In this document: in pieces, positions 47,675 through 58,392 of the stretch
How the letters are laid out: each line of letters opens with the position of its first letter
Position numbering within the stretch: the stretch's first letter is position 1
NCBI GenBank assembly: GCA_036703985.1
Contig: DATNQN010000001.1
Span: forward strand, 1 to 64,000
Length of the DNA: 64,000 nt
Source of the DNA: Leptolyngbyaceae cyanobacterium
GTDB lineage: Bacteria > Cyanobacteriota > Cyanobacteriia > Cyanobacteriales > Aerosakkonemataceae
Direction: 5' to 3'
Notes under the pieces: model-generated
The model's input: the letters and a program-made list of their open reading frames with translations, nothing else
Told to the model about the DNA's origin: nothing
The model's database searches: none
Position numbers and translations under genes: made by a program

Positions 47675-48374
47675 ACTTCCGTTCATTCCCTCTCCCTTGA
47701 TGCAGCCCAGTGAGGTACGCAGAAACCGACTTTATTTCGCGTACTTCACGGGACTGCAAAACACAAGTAAATTCTGCGATCGAATATTTTTCAAAGGCAA
47801 CTTTAATTATTGTTATCAATTAAATAAATATAATAATTTGTTATCTAAAAGCTCAAATAGATAGACAATCACCCTTTTGAGCGATTTGAAATCTTACCGA
47901 TTTTTCTATAATCCTTTTATATGAGTATTACTTTTAGTTCTAGGGTTAGAGCGTACTTTTTTTGATAGATGCTTGACGCATCTACTTTGTCATCTCCCTA
48001 CAATGTCTATCACTAGTAAGTTAAATAGCTCTTAATTTTGATGTTTTTCTATTCTTAATTGCAAACAAGCGCTATTGCAAAGTAGAAACTTCACAGAATA
48101 AAAGGGCAAAAAGAAACATTATGGTTTGGTTGGGTTAGCTTAGTCTGGAACTAAAGCGGGTTTAGAGAAGTCTGTAGCTGTTAAACTCAGTTTCTATTCT
48201 CGAAAATCTCTCTTTTTGGCTTATTAAGCAGAAAATACCGTTTTTAACAGCTTCTGCTGAGACTGTTCAATTAGCGCCTAAGTGTTATACTTACGTAGCT
48301 TCGCGTAAAAACAGTGAAAGCTATCCTCCTAACCTGCGGGTAAACCATCTTTTATTTCAGGATGCAAAAGTGCT
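47675..48374. other. 700-base spacer without recognised gene
   Basis: A small inverted repeat (CAGTGAGGTACGC ... GCGTACTTCAC) lies at about 47708-47750, followed by AT-rich sequence. No coding frame beyond chance length. The last 250 bases before the 458-aa gene could be its leader, but no known RNA motif was recognised. Confidence 0.5.
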
Positions 48375-49751
48375 ATGACAGTAATGAAGGATAGAAAACG
48401 TGAAACCACTATGGGTGCTTTGCTAGATGAACCGCTAACGGAAGCCTCGTGTGAACTAAATACGCAAATCCGCCGCGTTGTTAACGATTCCCAGAAAACA
48501 ATTTATACTCTCTTGTTGGATCTTGTTAAAAGAAAACATCCATCTTTTGTTTTAGCGCTATTTAAAGATTTGTTTATTAATTTGGTCGAGAATGTTAGTT
48601 CCGCACCTTCACAAGCCATTCACAAACTTGTTGAGGCAAATAATGGAACTGAGTTTAGGAATACTCTCAAACGATGTTGCTATATTTTGGTTAATAACTG
48701 GGAGGTGTCACGAGATTATCAAGCCATTCGAGAATTAATTGATTTATTTAATGACCCGGTAATTAATCAAAAAACACCTTTTGTAAAAATTGCTCGTTTG
48801 AGAAAATGGTTGAATATTTTTTTAAATAGTAAAGATTACGAAGAACTAAAAATCTATTCTTTAAGGCATGAAATTGGAGAGAATATTCATTGGAGTTATC
48901 GATATTCTTCTTATTTGCTAGTCAATCAATATACTGATACTACTAACCCTGTTGAGCAAAGAAAAGCAGCCAGAACAAGATCCAAAGAACTAAAACAGAA
49001 GTTTAAATTTGACTTAGCAATGTACACGGCTCGCGCTAGTTCTCCTACATTAAAAGAGCAACAACTAAATAATCCTACTAGTTTAGGAGATGATGTAATT
49101 AATTTAATTAAACTGATTTTAGCGAAAAGAGGGCAGTTTAATTACGTGAATCTTGCCAATATTTTTGGGGAACAAACGCAACATTTGAACTATGCTGATT
49201 TTAAAGAGAGTCTCAAAAATTATTTAATTTTTTCTTTGGACAATAAAGATTTGGCAATTTTGTTGAGGGCGAAACTAGATGAAAAACTAAATAATCTGTA
49301 CGATTGCTATAATGATGAACCAGTAACTAAGCTGTTGTTATTAAAGACCTGCCAACACCTGATAGAGTATTTTACCACGGAAAATAAACAATCTCCTGCG
49401 GAAATTTTTCTTTTATTTATTTTTCAACAAACTCCTTTAGCTTTAGTTATTTTACTACTCAAAGTGGTATTGATATGTCAGCCGTCGCGCTTACACTTGG
49501 AAACTTGTATAGCTAATTTGATTAGATATTATGAAGATTTGCCAGAAGAAGAGTGTAAATGGGTAATTAACTTTATCGACATTTTTAATATTGCTTTTAC
49601 TATTTATACGGAAGATGTAGAGTATAACTTGATTAAGATGAGTCAGGTAAACGGAAGTAATCAATCAGTTCCGAGTTGGGAAAATTACCGAGTTTTTTCA
49701 CAAGTAAAGGGTAATCAAATGCTAGAGTTGCCTCGGGGAGAAGTGAAATAA
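48375..49751 (+). CDS. All-helical protein of unknown function
   Basis: 458 residues, no recognised family. Composition is helical throughout, rich in Leu, Asn, Lys and Ile, with Cys scattered but no metal motif. Segments such as DSQKTIYTLLLDLVKRKHPS and SPAEIFLLFIFQQTPLALVI are hydrophobic but too polar around for a confident membrane call. Basic stretch RKAARTRSKELKQKFKF near residues 195-213. A cytoplasmic cyanobacterial hypothetical is the best that can be said. Flanked by long spacers on both sides and transcribed alone. Confidence 0.65.
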   Translation: MTVMKDRKRETTMGALLDEPLTEASCELNTQIRRVVNDSQKTIYTLLLDLVKRKHPSFVLALFKDLFINLVENVSSAPSQAIHKLVEANNGTEFRNTLKRCCYILVNNWEVSRDYQAIRELIDLFNDPVINQKTPFVKIARLRKWLNIFLNSKDYEELKIYSLRHEIGENIHWSYRYSSYLLVNQYTDTTNPVEQRKAARTRSKELKQKFKFDLAMYTARASSPTLKEQQLNNPTSLGDDVINLIKLILAKRGQFNYVNLANIFGEQTQHLNYADFKESLKNYLIFSLDNKDLAILLRAKLDEKLNNLYDCYNDEPVTKLLLLKTCQHLIEYFTTENKQSPAEIFLLFIFQQTPLALVILLLKVVLICQPSRLHLETCIANLIRYYEDLPEEECKWVINFIDIFNIAFTIYTEDVEYNLIKMSQVNGSNQSVPSWENYRVFSQVKGNQMLELPRGEVK

Positions 49752-50300
49752 TTGAAGAATTGCGGCATTTCTTATCTTGTTGTTCTTAGCTTTATCCCAG
49801 TGTTAGCACGCGAGTTAGAAAATCTACTACTAGCAGTCGAGTTTTTAACTATTGTAAACCCATAATTACAGCCTATTCTATGTAGATGCAGTACAGTTGA
49901 CTCATCGAACAGAGAAATTTTTTGTTTCTGTTTCACTATTTTTGTCCCATAATTCGGTACAAAAGCGACTTGTGAATTACACAATAATGCAATTCTTTGG
50001 AGGCTATGCCCGTATCGCTGGGAATGGTTGCAATTTCCCCTTTCCCCTTTTTCCCTCGCCCTTCGCCCCTCTTCTACCCGTCGGTAGATGAATTTGTCAT
50101 AGTCCGTTGACTTTTAAGCAGCTTTGTATAAAAAAGTAGTCTAAGATACAGAAATTTACAAAAATTTTCTAATTTTGTGCCTGGGATCACAACCAACCAG
50201 GCTCATAAGACGCTACCTTAATAATTAATAGAGCGATCCCCACGGGGATCGAAATTTTTATCAAAACAAGTTGACATAACTCGATGGGAGACCCAATTTT
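49752..50300. other. 549-base spacer with one short palindrome
   Basis: Contains a GATCCCCACGGGGATC palindrome at about 50235-50250, close to the DUF4278 start. No convincing gene; short open frames at 49772 and 49897 have no family features. Confidence 0.55.
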
Positions 50301-50714
50301 ATGAAACTCAGTTATCGCGGCATCAATTACCAGAACGATTTACCTACTATTGACATGATGGAAGGAGAGGTTGGCGGTCAATATCGGGGTCAAGCTTGGA
50401 CACAACGGTATCCCAGGCATATTCCCGTACCCCAACAACTTACACCTCAGTTGAAATATCGTGGTGTTAGCTACTGCAATAATCCCCGTGCAAATGCAGA
50501 AGCTTGTTTTGCCGCACCCTCAGCAGAAGTCCCGGATCGAGTTGGGCCAACTTGTGAAATTCATCCCAAAGCTTGCAGTCCGATCGAAAAAACTCACTTA
50601 GCTAATATCCGCCGCCGCTTGGAATATCGCTTGGCAGTGGCAAAAAACCAAGGCGATCGCAATTTGGTGCAGATGTTAGAAGCAGAATCAAAGCAGTTAG
50701 CTGGTAGATGCTAG
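50301..50714 (+). CDS. DUF4278 domain protein
   Basis: 137 residues with two YRG(I/V)xY motifs (MKLSYRGINYQND at the start and LKYRGVSYCNNP near residue 50), the mark of the cyanobacterial DUF4278 family. The C-terminal third is a charged helix (HLANIRRRLEYRLAVAKNQG). Function unknown; members are often stress- or light-induced hypothetical proteins. The gene ends near a HIP1-armed terminator. Confidence 0.85.
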   Translation: MKLSYRGINYQNDLPTIDMMEGEVGGQYRGQAWTQRYPRHIPVPQQLTPQLKYRGVSYCNNPRANAEACFAAPSAEVPDRVGPTCEIHPKACSPIEKTHLANIRRRLEYRLAVAKNQGDRNLVQMLEAESKQLAGRC

Positions 50715-50865
50715 TGGAAGAAGGCTGAAGGATAAAGGCTGAAGGCTGAAGGAATATTGCTTGTACAGTCAACTTTTAACCTTTTTCCAGTAGTCACCCT
50801 ACACTAGTTAACTCTTCGTTAGTCAACAACTTTACTTTTCAAATCCATAGGGTCTCAGGGACAAG

Positions 50866-50897
50866 AAAGCGATCGCAAAATGCGATCGCTTTTTTTA
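50866..50897. terminator. Bidirectional terminator with HIP1 arms
   Basis: Arms AAAGCGATCGCA and TGCGATCGCTTT with a three-base AAA loop and a downstream T-run. Each arm contains a HIP1 octamer. It lies between the convergent DUF4278 and gcvP genes. Confidence 0.8.
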
Positions 50898-50970
50898 TAC
50901 TTGGTTCGTAGTAAGGACTTTAGTCCTTAATCCTTAAACGGGAAGAAGGACGGAACTTTTCACTATGAAC

Positions 50971-53844
50971 TTAGGTTTCTGCATAAGCTTCCATCGGGAG
51001 ACAAGAACAAACGAAATTACGATCGCCAAACGCATTGTCAATTCGTCCCACCGCCGGCCAAAATTTATGTTCGCGAGTCCAAGGTGCGGGATAAGCAGCT
51101 TGTTCGCGAGAATAAGCATGATTCCAATCGGAAGAAATCAAACTTTCTGCGGTGTGGGGTGCATTTTTCAGCACGTTATCTTCCGGATTTGCCTTACCTT
51201 GTTCGATTTCCTCAACCTCCCGGCGAATCGAAATCATCGCATCGCAAAAACGATCTAACTCTTCTTTCGATTCGCTTTCCGTTGGTTCCACCATAATCGT
51301 ACCCGCGACCGGCCAAGATACGGTAGGTGCGTGGAAACCGTAATCCATCAAGCGTTTGGCGATATCTTCTACTTCAATTTGGGCAGATTTTTTCAGCGAT
51401 CGCAAATCCAAAATACACTCATGGGCGACAAAACCATGCGTTCCTCGATACAACACCGGATAGAAACTTTCTAACCGATGGGCAATATAATTAGCATTCA
51501 AAATTGCCACCTTCGTTGCGTGGGTCAACCCTTGGGCACCCATCATCGCAATATACATCCAAGAAATCACCAAAATGCTAGCACTACCCCAAGGTGCAGC
51601 AGAAACCGCCCCAATGCTTCCCTTATCTCCCAATTGCACCACCGAATGACCGGGTAAAAACGGCACCAAGTGCTGGGCAACCCCGATCGGCCCCATACCC
51701 GGGCCACCACCACCGTGAGGAATACAGAAAGTTTTGTGCAGATTCAAATGACAAACATCAGCGCCGATATCACCCGGACTGCACAAACCTACTTGGGCGT
51801 TCATATTCGCCCCATCCATATAAACTTGGCCGCCATTCTCATGAATAATCGCACAAATTTCCTTAATTTCTTCCTCAAAAACCCCGTGAGTTGATGGATA
51901 AGTCACCATCAAAGCCGCCAGTTCCTTGCTGTATTTTTCTGCCTTATTTTTCAGGTCATTAAGATCGATATTTCCCTGTTTATCACAAGCAACGGGAACA
52001 ACTTTAAAACCACACATTACCGCACTAGCGGGATTAGTTCCATGTGCAGATTCGGGAATCAAACAAATATTGCGATGAGTGTCTCCCCGACTTTCATGAT
52101 ATTGGCGAATTACCAATAAACCAGCATATTCCCCTTGCGATCCCGCATTTGGTTGCAAAGAAATTCCCGCAAAACCAGTAATTTCTGCCAACCATGCTTC
52201 TAATTGCTGGAATAAAACTTGATAACCGCGCGTTTGGGATGCAGGTGCAAAGGGATGAATATTCCCAAATTCCGGCCAAGTTACTGGGATCATTTCCGCC
52301 GTTGCATTCAGTTTCATCGTACAAGAACCCAAAGGAATCATCGATGTAGTTAAAGATAAATCTTTTGATTCCAATCGATGCAAATATCGCAGTAGTTCTG
52401 TTTCGGAATGGTAGCTGTTAAAGACAGGATGAGTTAAATAGCTACTTTGGCGGTTAAATGATTCTGGGAATGATGAATCAGCAGCAATTTCATCAATAGT
52501 AAATGACAACTCTTTTTTACCAGCAAAGACTTGCCATAATTCGATTAGATCCTTAATTGTAGTTGTTTCATCCAGGGAAATTCCGATCGTATTTTTATCC
52601 AATTTCCGCAGATTAATTTGACGAGATTCAGCGGTTTGGATGATTTCGTCTAAACTATGCGATCCCAATTCTACTCGCAAAGTATCGAAGTAATTATCGG
52701 AGCTAATTTTGTACCCTAAACGCTTCAGCCCTTCTGCTAGAATAACTGTTAGTTTATGGATATTTTCAGCAATTTCTTTCAGTCCTTGCGGGCCGTGATA
52801 AACTGCATACATAGAAGCAATTACCGCTAGCAAAACTTGGGCAGTACAGATATTGCTAGTTGCTTTTTCTCGGCGGATATGTTGTTCGCGAGTTTGCAAA
52901 GCTAAACGCAAAGCTGGCTTACCATTAGAATCTTTCGATACGCCGACAATTCGCCCTGGCACTTGTCTTTTATATTCTTCTTTGGTGGCGAGATAAGCGG
53001 CGTGAGGGCCACCGTATCCCAAGGGAACGCCAAAGCGTTGAGTGCTGCCAACTGCTAAGTCAGCGCCGAATTCTCCCGGCGGAGTGAGGAGAGTCAGGCT
53101 TAAAATATCGGCGGCTACTGTTACTAATGCACCAACTTCATGAGCTTTTTCGATAAAATTTCGATAATCGTAAATGATACCGTCGCTAGCCGGATATTGA
53201 AGAATCGCTCCAAATATTACGGTTTGGAAATCAAACGTTTGATGGTCACCGATAATAATTTCAATGTCTAATGGTTTAGCGCGAGTTTGCAATACTTCAA
53301 TAGTTTGGGGATGACAATCTTTAGAAACAAAGAAAGCTTTGGCTTTATTTTTAGAAATCCCATAACTCATAGTCATGGCTTCGGCGGCGGCGGTTGCTTC
53401 ATCTAATAAGGAAGCGTTGGCAATTTCTAACCCGGTGAGGTCGATTACCATTGTTTGAAAATTCAGCAACGCTTCTAATCTTCCTTGAGCAATTTCGGCT
53501 TGGTAGGGAGTGTAAGCAGTGTACCAACCAGGATTTTCTAAGATATTGCGTAGTATCACTGGTGGGGTGATGCAATTGTAATAACCCATGCCAATGAAAG
53601 AGCGAAATATCTGATTTTTTGAGGCAATTTCTTTTAATTGCGCGATCGCAGTATATTCGCTTTGGGGTGCTGGTAATTGTAGCGGTTGCTGGAGGCGAAT
53701 AGCGGGGGGTATCGCGCGATCGATCAATGTATCGAGATTGGGAACGCCTAATAATTCCAGCATTTCCTGTATTTTCTCAGGCGTTGGCCCAATATGCCGC
53801 CCCATAAAAGAGCTTGATTGTATATGAGTGGTATAATTGACCAC
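50971..53844 (-). CDS. gcvP: Glycine dehydrogenase (decarboxylating), glycine cleavage P protein
   Basis: 957 residues, the fused alpha-beta form. The PLP lysine is in [18 protein letters not shown], with [14 protein letters not shown] in the N-half and [14 protein letters not shown] between halves. P protein decarboxylates glycine and passes the aminomethyl group to lipoylated H protein, acting in photorespiration and one-carbon supply. gcvH lies 162 bases upstream on the same strand; gcvT is not in the window. Confidence 0.97.
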   Translation of the reverse strand: MVNYTTHIQSSSFMGRHIGPTPEKIQEMLELLGVPNLDTLIDRAIPPAIRLQQPLQLPAPQSEYTAIAQLKEIASKNQIFRSFIGMGYYNCITPPVILRNILENPGWYTAYTPYQAEIAQGRLEALLNFQTMVIDLTGLEIANASLLDEATAAAEAMTMSYGISKNKAKAFFVSKDCHPQTIEVLQTRAKPLDIEIIIGDHQTFDFQTVIFGAILQYPASDGIIYDYRNFIEKAHEVGALVTVAADILSLTLLTPPGEFGADLAVGSTQRFGVPLGYGGPHAAYLATKEEYKRQVPGRIVGVSKDSNGKPALRLALQTREQHIRREKATSNICTAQVLLAVIASMYAVYHGPQGLKEIAENIHKLTVILAEGLKRLGYKISSDNYFDTLRVELGSHSLDEIIQTAESRQINLRKLDKNTIGISLDETTTIKDLIELWQVFAGKKELSFTIDEIAADSSFPESFNRQSSYLTHPVFNSYHSETELLRYLHRLESKDLSLTTSMIPLGSCTMKLNATAEMIPVTWPEFGNIHPFAPASQTRGYQVLFQQLEAWLAEITGFAGISLQPNAGSQGEYAGLLVIRQYHESRGDTHRNICLIPESAHGTNPASAVMCGFKVVPVACDKQGNIDLNDLKNKAEKYSKELAALMVTYPSTHGVFEEEIKEICAIIHENGGQVYMDGANMNAQVGLCSPGDIGADVCHLNLHKTFCIPHGGGGPGMGPIGVAQHLVPFLPGHSVVQLGDKGSIGAVSAAPWGSASILVISWMYIAMMGAQGLTHATKVAILNANYIAHRLESFYPVLYRGTHGFVAHECILDLRSLKKSAQIEVEDIAKRLMDYGFHAPTVSWPVAGTIMVEPTESESKEELDRFCDAMISIRREVEEIEQGKANPEDNVLKNAPHTAESLISSDWNHAYSREQAAYPAPWTREHKFWPAVGRIDNAFGDRNFVCSCLPMEAYAET

Positions 53845-54006
53845 AACTAAATCTCCAAAATTGAGTCCTTATTAATTTGTAACAAGAATTCCTCAATTAG
53901 GAGGATGATTCAGGAGGCTAAAGGCTGAAGGCTGAAGGTAGGAGTCAGGAGTCAGAATTCTGAAAATCAATTGAATTTCTCTCCCCATCCCCCTCATCCC
54001 TTCATA

Positions 54007-54396
54007 CTAGTCCCCTTCTACCTGTATGCGATACTCGTCAGATGATAGAGCTTCATCAAGTTCGCTGGGATCGTCGATGCGAACTTTCAGCAACCAACCT
54101 TCGCCGTAAGGATCTTCTCCCACCAGTTCAGGGGACTCTACCATCGGATCGTTGCGTTCTACAACGGTGCCGGTGATGGGAGAATTAAGGTCTTCCACGG
54201 CTTTCACCGATTCAATTGTTCCGAAAGCGTTTCCCTTTTCTAGCTTTTCTCCCACATCGGGGAGTTCCAGAAATACGATATCCCCTAATTGATCTACAGC
54301 AAAGGCACTGATGCCGATCGTAGCAATCTCCCCATCCAGTCGTACATATTCGTGGCTGTCGAGGTATTTTAGGTCATCAGGATATTCTAAAGACAT
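54007..54396 (-). CDS. gcvH: Glycine cleavage system H protein
   Basis: 129 residues with the lipoyl domain and lipoylation Lys in [15 protein letters not shown], plus [20 protein letters not shown] at the start and [14 protein letters not shown] near the end. It carries the aminomethyl intermediate between P, T and L proteins. First gene of gcvH-gcvP. No glycine riboswitch is recognisable upstream. Confidence 0.97.
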   Translation of the reverse strand: MSLEYPDDLKYLDSHEYVRLDGEIATIGISAFAVDQLGDIVFLELPDVGEKLEKGNAFGTIESVKAVEDLNSPITGTVVERNDPMVESPELVGEDPYGEGWLLKVRIDDPSELDEALSSDEYRIQVEGD

Positions 54397-54634
54397 TTCA
54401 CTTCCTCAATACACAACTAAAGATTAAGCTAGGTAGCTTCGCAAGCAGATAAGATAGTTGCACGAAGTCGCAAACAGGTAGATGCTGGTTACCAATACGG
54501 ATGATTCAGCTTTTTGTCCTGACAAGCTGACAGAAACAGCTTTTTAGTTTACTATCTTTTTCCAAGCGATCGCACTTGCCCACATTTCACTTTACTGGAA
54601 TTTATTTGTAGTGGTTTGTTCAGTTGACCGGAGG

Positions 54635-54767
54635 GTTGCACAAGTAGAGGTGCTTTCCTCACCTACCTAAAAGAGGAAGGAGTCAAAGAGCACACCTCTT
54701 ACCAAACCCGATTTTCGGTGAGTTAAGGAAGGTGGCATCGCAGACGGTACATTTGCGGTGAGGACAA
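54635..54767. repeat. Duplicated block shared with the 57.2 kb hydrolase promoter region
   Basis: 54717-54767 (GGTGAGTTAAGGAAGGTGGC... to TTTGCGGTGAGGACAA) matches 57176-57226 at most positions, and GTTGCACAAG precedes both (54635 and 57163). In the second copy the GTG within GCGGTGAGGACAA is the likely start codon of the hydrolase. An additional imperfect inverted repeat (AGAGGTGCTTTCCTC ... GAGGAAGGAGTC) sits at 54646-54710. Confidence 0.6.
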
Positions 54768-54808
54768 CTTTGCCATCGCGATCGTACCTCCAGCCATAAG
54801 CCTATTTG

Positions 54809-54928
54809 ATACCAAATCAGGGTTATTTACCCCCGTGATGATTGAGGGAATGAATTTAGTCAAAACCTTCCCGTAGAAGGTTTTGACCACTCAAAGCAAA
54901 AAGGGGGTTTTTTACCCTGATTTGGTAT
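54809..54928. mobile_element. MITE-like element with ATACCAAATCAGGG terminal inverted repeats
   Basis: Left arm ATACCAAATCAGGGT (54809) and right arm ACCCTGATTTGGTAT (ending 54928) flank about 90 bases with an AAGGGGGTTTTTTACC segment near the right end. Sister of 32389-32501: same terminal ATACCAAATC, similar length. No reading frame inside. Confidence 0.6.
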
Positions 54929-55202
54929 GAGTGATTTCGCTGAATTTTGTTTTATAGGGAGATCGCGATCGCTTTATTCAAAAGTATGCACAATCAGCTT
55001 ATTTTGTCAAGTCTCAAAGGTAATTAAGGTAAAAATAAATATCCCTAATCTTTTGATGGGAAGCTATTAGCATAACAATAAATTACTAAGGAATAATTAA
55101 TCATTACTATAGTTATTATTTAATCATAGGTTATTGCCCTAAAATCAACTCCAGTTTAGGATTACTATACCGATTAACTATATTTTGTGTGTGAGGATTC
55201 AG

Positions 55203-56999
55203 GTGAATTACTATCTACAACGCATCAGAAAAAATTTTTTTCCTTTCTTAGTTCTTAGTGTTTTTCATTTCAAGTCTCTTCCTGCTTTAGCTCAATTAGC
55301 CTCATCAGAAGATCCACTCAGCCAAGTTACATCAGTTTCGCAACTATCAGATGTAAACCCAACCGATTGGGCATTTCAAGCACTACAATCTTTGGTGGAA
55401 CGCTATGGTTGCATTGAGGGCTACCCTGACAGAACTTTTCGTGGAAATCGTGCCATTACCCGTTATGAATTTGCAGCGGGTTTAAATGCTTGTTTAAGCA
55501 GGATCTCTGAATTGATAGGAACTACTAAACCCGAATCGATCGATAAAGAAGACTTAGCTACAATCGAAAAATTGCAGCAGGAATTTGCTGATGAACTAAC
55601 AAAACTCAGAGGTCGAATTGATGCTATAGAAACTCGCACTGCCAAGTTAGAAGCACAACAATTTTCAGCTACCACTAGGTTGAGTGGAGAAGCGATTTTT
55701 AGCCTAGCGAGTGCCTATTCTGCTTACCCAGGCGGAAATCCGGCATTTATCAACAATACGAATGCTGGTACGGGAGAAATACCTCAGGCAGGCACAGATG
55801 CCAATATCGTTTTTAACAATCGCATTCGACTCAATCTATTAACCAGTTTTTCGGGCAAAGATTTACTGATTACAGGGCTTCAAGCTTACAATTTTGGTGG
55901 TGGCCCAAGTGCAGCATTTCCTTCTTTTACAACTGGTGGTAGCCTTGCTGGAACATTAGGTTATGGCGATGTAGTGTTTGGGAATGCTAGTAATGTACGC
56001 TTATCTTACGAACCGCAATTTCCTACAGTGAATCCTTCCAATCTGGAAACTACTGGCGGTAACAATAGCGTCCATCTTTATAAATTACTCTACATTTTTC
56101 CAGTCGCTAACAAGTTAACTTTATTTGCTGGAACTAATGCAGAAGTAACTGATGCTTTCCCTTCAATTCTACCTTTTGCAGGAGAAGGACAAGGATCGAT
56201 TTCCCGTTTTAGCAATCTACCAGCAGCGCAACGAGTATCTGGAGGTACTTCACAAACTGGATTAGCGTCAGCGGCGGGATTTATCTGGAATATCTCAAAC
56301 GCATTAGATCTGCGCGGATTATATGGATCGGTGCAAGCGAATATTCCAACTAATGAAGGATTTCCCGGTACTCCTTTAGGTTCGGGTCTTTTTAATGGCA
56401 GTTATGTTGCAGCAACTCAACTAACAATTAAACCATCCAAAAATATCGATATTGGTTTGAATTACGCTCATAGTTATCACCAGATCAATATTTTGGGAAC
56501 GGGTCTAAGTTCATCTGATATTGGCTCAATTTTATTTAACCCCGATGCAAATGAATTAGCAAAAGCAAATGGTTCTGGTTTAGTAGCAATTGCTAATCAA
56601 GGAATTACACTTGATACTTTCGGTAGTTCGGTTGCTTTTAAGTTGAATCCATCTGTTACTCTTGCTGGTTCATTCACGTACATTTTTAGTAACTTGACAG
56701 ATGTTGATGCCTCCACTAATTTTATGAGTTGGTTAGTTGGGGTTCATTTTAAAGATCTAATTACTAAGGGAGGTTCAGCGGGAATTATTTTTGGTAGTCC
56801 TCTCTCTCGTGATTCGGCTGGCGGTAGAGCATATAATCCGGAAACAGCTACCCCTTATCAACTGGAGGGATATGTCAACTTTAAAGTCTCGGATAATATT
56901 AGTATTACTCCTGGCTTGTTTGTGATTTTTAATCCTGAAGGTTTTAAGGCTAATCCAACAACTTACGTGCCAGTTGTTAGGACTACCTTTAGTTTCTAA
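55203..56999 (+). CDS. SLH-domain OprB-type porin (cyanobacterial outer-membrane/iron-uptake porin)
   Basis: 598 residues from GTG 55203, preceded by TGAGG; the frame extends upstream to 55185 without a better start. A signal peptide (basic start, NFFPFLVLSVFHF core, cleavage after LPALAQ) leads to an SLH domain (DVNPTDWAFQALQSLVERYG, GYPDRTFRGNRAITRYEFAA), a coiled coil (LATIEKLQQEFADELTKLRG) and an OprB-like beta-barrel ending in Phe (VVRTTFSF), as expected for BamA-dependent insertion. The SLH domain would bind pyruvylated wall polymer. Substrate may be sugars or iron; it cannot be told from sequence. Confidence 0.9.
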   Translation: MNYYLQRIRKNFFPFLVLSVFHFKSLPALAQLASSEDPLSQVTSVSQLSDVNPTDWAFQALQSLVERYGCIEGYPDRTFRGNRAITRYEFAAGLNACLSRISELIGTTKPESIDKEDLATIEKLQQEFADELTKLRGRIDAIETRTAKLEAQQFSATTRLSGEAIFSLASAYSAYPGGNPAFINNTNAGTGEIPQAGTDANIVFNNRIRLNLLTSFSGKDLLITGLQAYNFGGGPSAAFPSFTTGGSLAGTLGYGDVVFGNASNVRLSYEPQFPTVNPSNLETTGGNNSVHLYKLLYIFPVANKLTLFAGTNAEVTDAFPSILPFAGEGQGSISRFSNLPAAQRVSGGTSQTGLASAAGFIWNISNALDLRGLYGSVQANIPTNEGFPGTPLGSGLFNGSYVAATQLTIKPSKNIDIGLNYAHSYHQINILGTGLSSSDIGSILFNPDANELAKANGSGLVAIANQGITLDTFGSSVAFKLNPSVTLAGSFTYIFSNLTDVDASTNFMSWLVGVHFKDLITKGGSAGIIFGSPLSRDSAGGRAYNPETATPYQLEGYVNFKVSDNISITPGLFVIFNPEGFKANPTTYVPVVRTTFSF

Positions 57000-57175
57000 A
57001 TTCACGAGCCTCAGAAACGTGGCAATACTGCTTGAGTTTTGGGGAAAAGGTGAAGGTGGAAAGGATGGAATTGTTCCCTTCACCTTTTACCTTTAACCTT
57101 TTTACCACCCTATTAATAGGTTTTTAATGCAAAACCCAAGCAGTTTATTTTAATATGAAGATGTTGCACAAGAAG

Positions 57176-57226
57176 GGTGAGTTAAAGAAGGTGGCGTCAT
57201 AGAGGGTACATTTGCGGTGAGGACAA
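57176..57226. repeat. Second copy of the GGTGAGTTAA...GGTGAGGACAA block
   Basis: About 86% identical by eye to 54717-54767. It overlaps the first ten bases of the following hydrolase gene, so it supplies its ribosome-proximal sequence and the GTG start. Confidence 0.6.
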
Positions 57227-58140
57227 AACTCAGACGCTTGTTAGTCGGTGATTTTTCGGTTAAACGGCTGATCCGCTCTGTTATATTTATTTACGCTTGT
57301 TTGTGCATTTACGGTTATTTCTTTACCGATTGGATGATATTTAAGCCGCAACCATCTACCTATGAAGACAGCAAAGATATTCTCAAGCTGACAGCTACTG
57401 ATGGGGTGAAAATTTCGGCAATTCACCTGCCTAATCCTAAAGGAAGTTTTACTATTTTGTACAGTCACGGTAACGCGGAAGATTTGGGAGATATGTTGCC
57501 AATACTGCAAAGATTGCGAGACTTGGGATTTTCTGTATTTGCCTACGATTATCGCGGATACGGTACGAGTCAGGGAACGCCTACAGAAAGTAATGTTTAT
57601 AAAGATATCGATGCTGCTTACAATTATTTGATAACTAAGTTAAAAGTTTCGCCTGAGAGGATTATAGTTTACGGGCGATCGGTTGGTGGCGGCCCATCGG
57701 TGGATTTGGCTTCTCGCAAAGCAGTGGGGGGTTTAATTTTGGAAAGTACGTTTGTTAGTGCGTTTCGGGTGGTTACTCGAATTGCGATCGTACCTTTTGA
57801 TAAGTTTGCCAATATCGATAAAATTAAAAGGGTACGTTGTCCGGTTTTAGTAATACATGGAACTAGCGATCGCGTAATTCCTTTTTGGCACGGACAAGCG
57901 CTTTTTGCAGCAGCTAATCAACCAAAGCGCTTTTTGTGGATAGAAGGAGCAGACCACAATGAAGATTTTAGCTTGGTGGCAGGCGATCGCTATTCTAAAA
58001 CTCTCCACGAGTTTGTTTCTTACCTTTCTTACTTTTCCTATATTTCTTACTTTTCCTATATTTCTTACTTTTCCTATACTTCTTACTTTTCCTATACTTC
58101 TTACTTTTCCGACTTAAAAGATTACTATTTTTTTTGTTAA
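57217..58140 (+). CDS. Membrane-anchored alpha/beta hydrolase with aromatic tandem-repeat tail
   Basis: 307 residues from GTG. A single hydrophobic segment near residues 15-35 (LIRSVIFIYACLCIYGYFF) anchors a serine-hydrolase domain: LYSHGNAEDLGD, YDYRGYGTSQG, nucleophile elbow YGRSVGGGPS, Asp in HGTSDRVIP and His in GADHNEDF, as in BAAT/ABHD17-like (DUF1749/bem46) hydrolases. The C-terminal 35 residues are five copies of SYFSYI/T coded by an 18-base tandem repeat, ending SDLKDYYFFC. The catalytic domain seems complete without it. Start codon lies within a duplicated block. Confidence 0.83.
   Translation: MRTKLRRLLVGDFSVKRLIRSVIFIYACLCIYGYFFTDWMIFKPQPSTYEDSKDILKLTATDGVKISAIHLPNPKGSFTILYSHGNAEDLGDMLPILQRLRDLGFSVFAYDYRGYGTSQGTPTESNVYKDIDAAYNYLITKLKVSPERIIVYGRSVGGGPSVDLASRKAVGGLILESTFVSAFRVVTRIAIVPFDKFANIDKIKRVRCPVLVIHGTSDRVIPFWHGQALFAAANQPKRFLWIEGADHNEDFSLVAGDRYSKTLHEFVSYLSYFSYISYFSYISYFSYTSYFSYTSYFSDLKDYYFFC
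58025..58110 (+). repeat. 18-base tandem repeat inside the hydrolase gene
   Basis: Four full units of TTTCTTACTTTTCCTATA (two with C for the first T) and a partial fifth. Unit length is a multiple of three, so the frame is kept whatever the copy number. Confidence 0.95.
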
Positions 58141-58392
58141 TGTCTTTACCGTAACCACTTTTTTAGTTATTATTAGTTTCAGCATTTTATAACTGTGTTT
58201 TTCTCATACCAAGTGCTCTCAACTTGATAAGAGACCGCGCTTTGTATTTACCTATGGCAACCGAAAGATAGCGATAGGTAGATGTAAAATTATTTTGTAT
58301 AGCCTGAAATGCTCATAGTTCCAGAGTTTAATCAAGTAAATTTAATAGGTGGAATTAACTAATTAGGAATAAAAATCGTGACGAACCAAAAA

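Noticed and set aside
54397..55202. Glycine riboswitch upstream of gcvH
   Set aside because: The conserved tandem aptamer cores were looked for on the minus strand and not seen; the region is mostly repeats and a MITE-like element.
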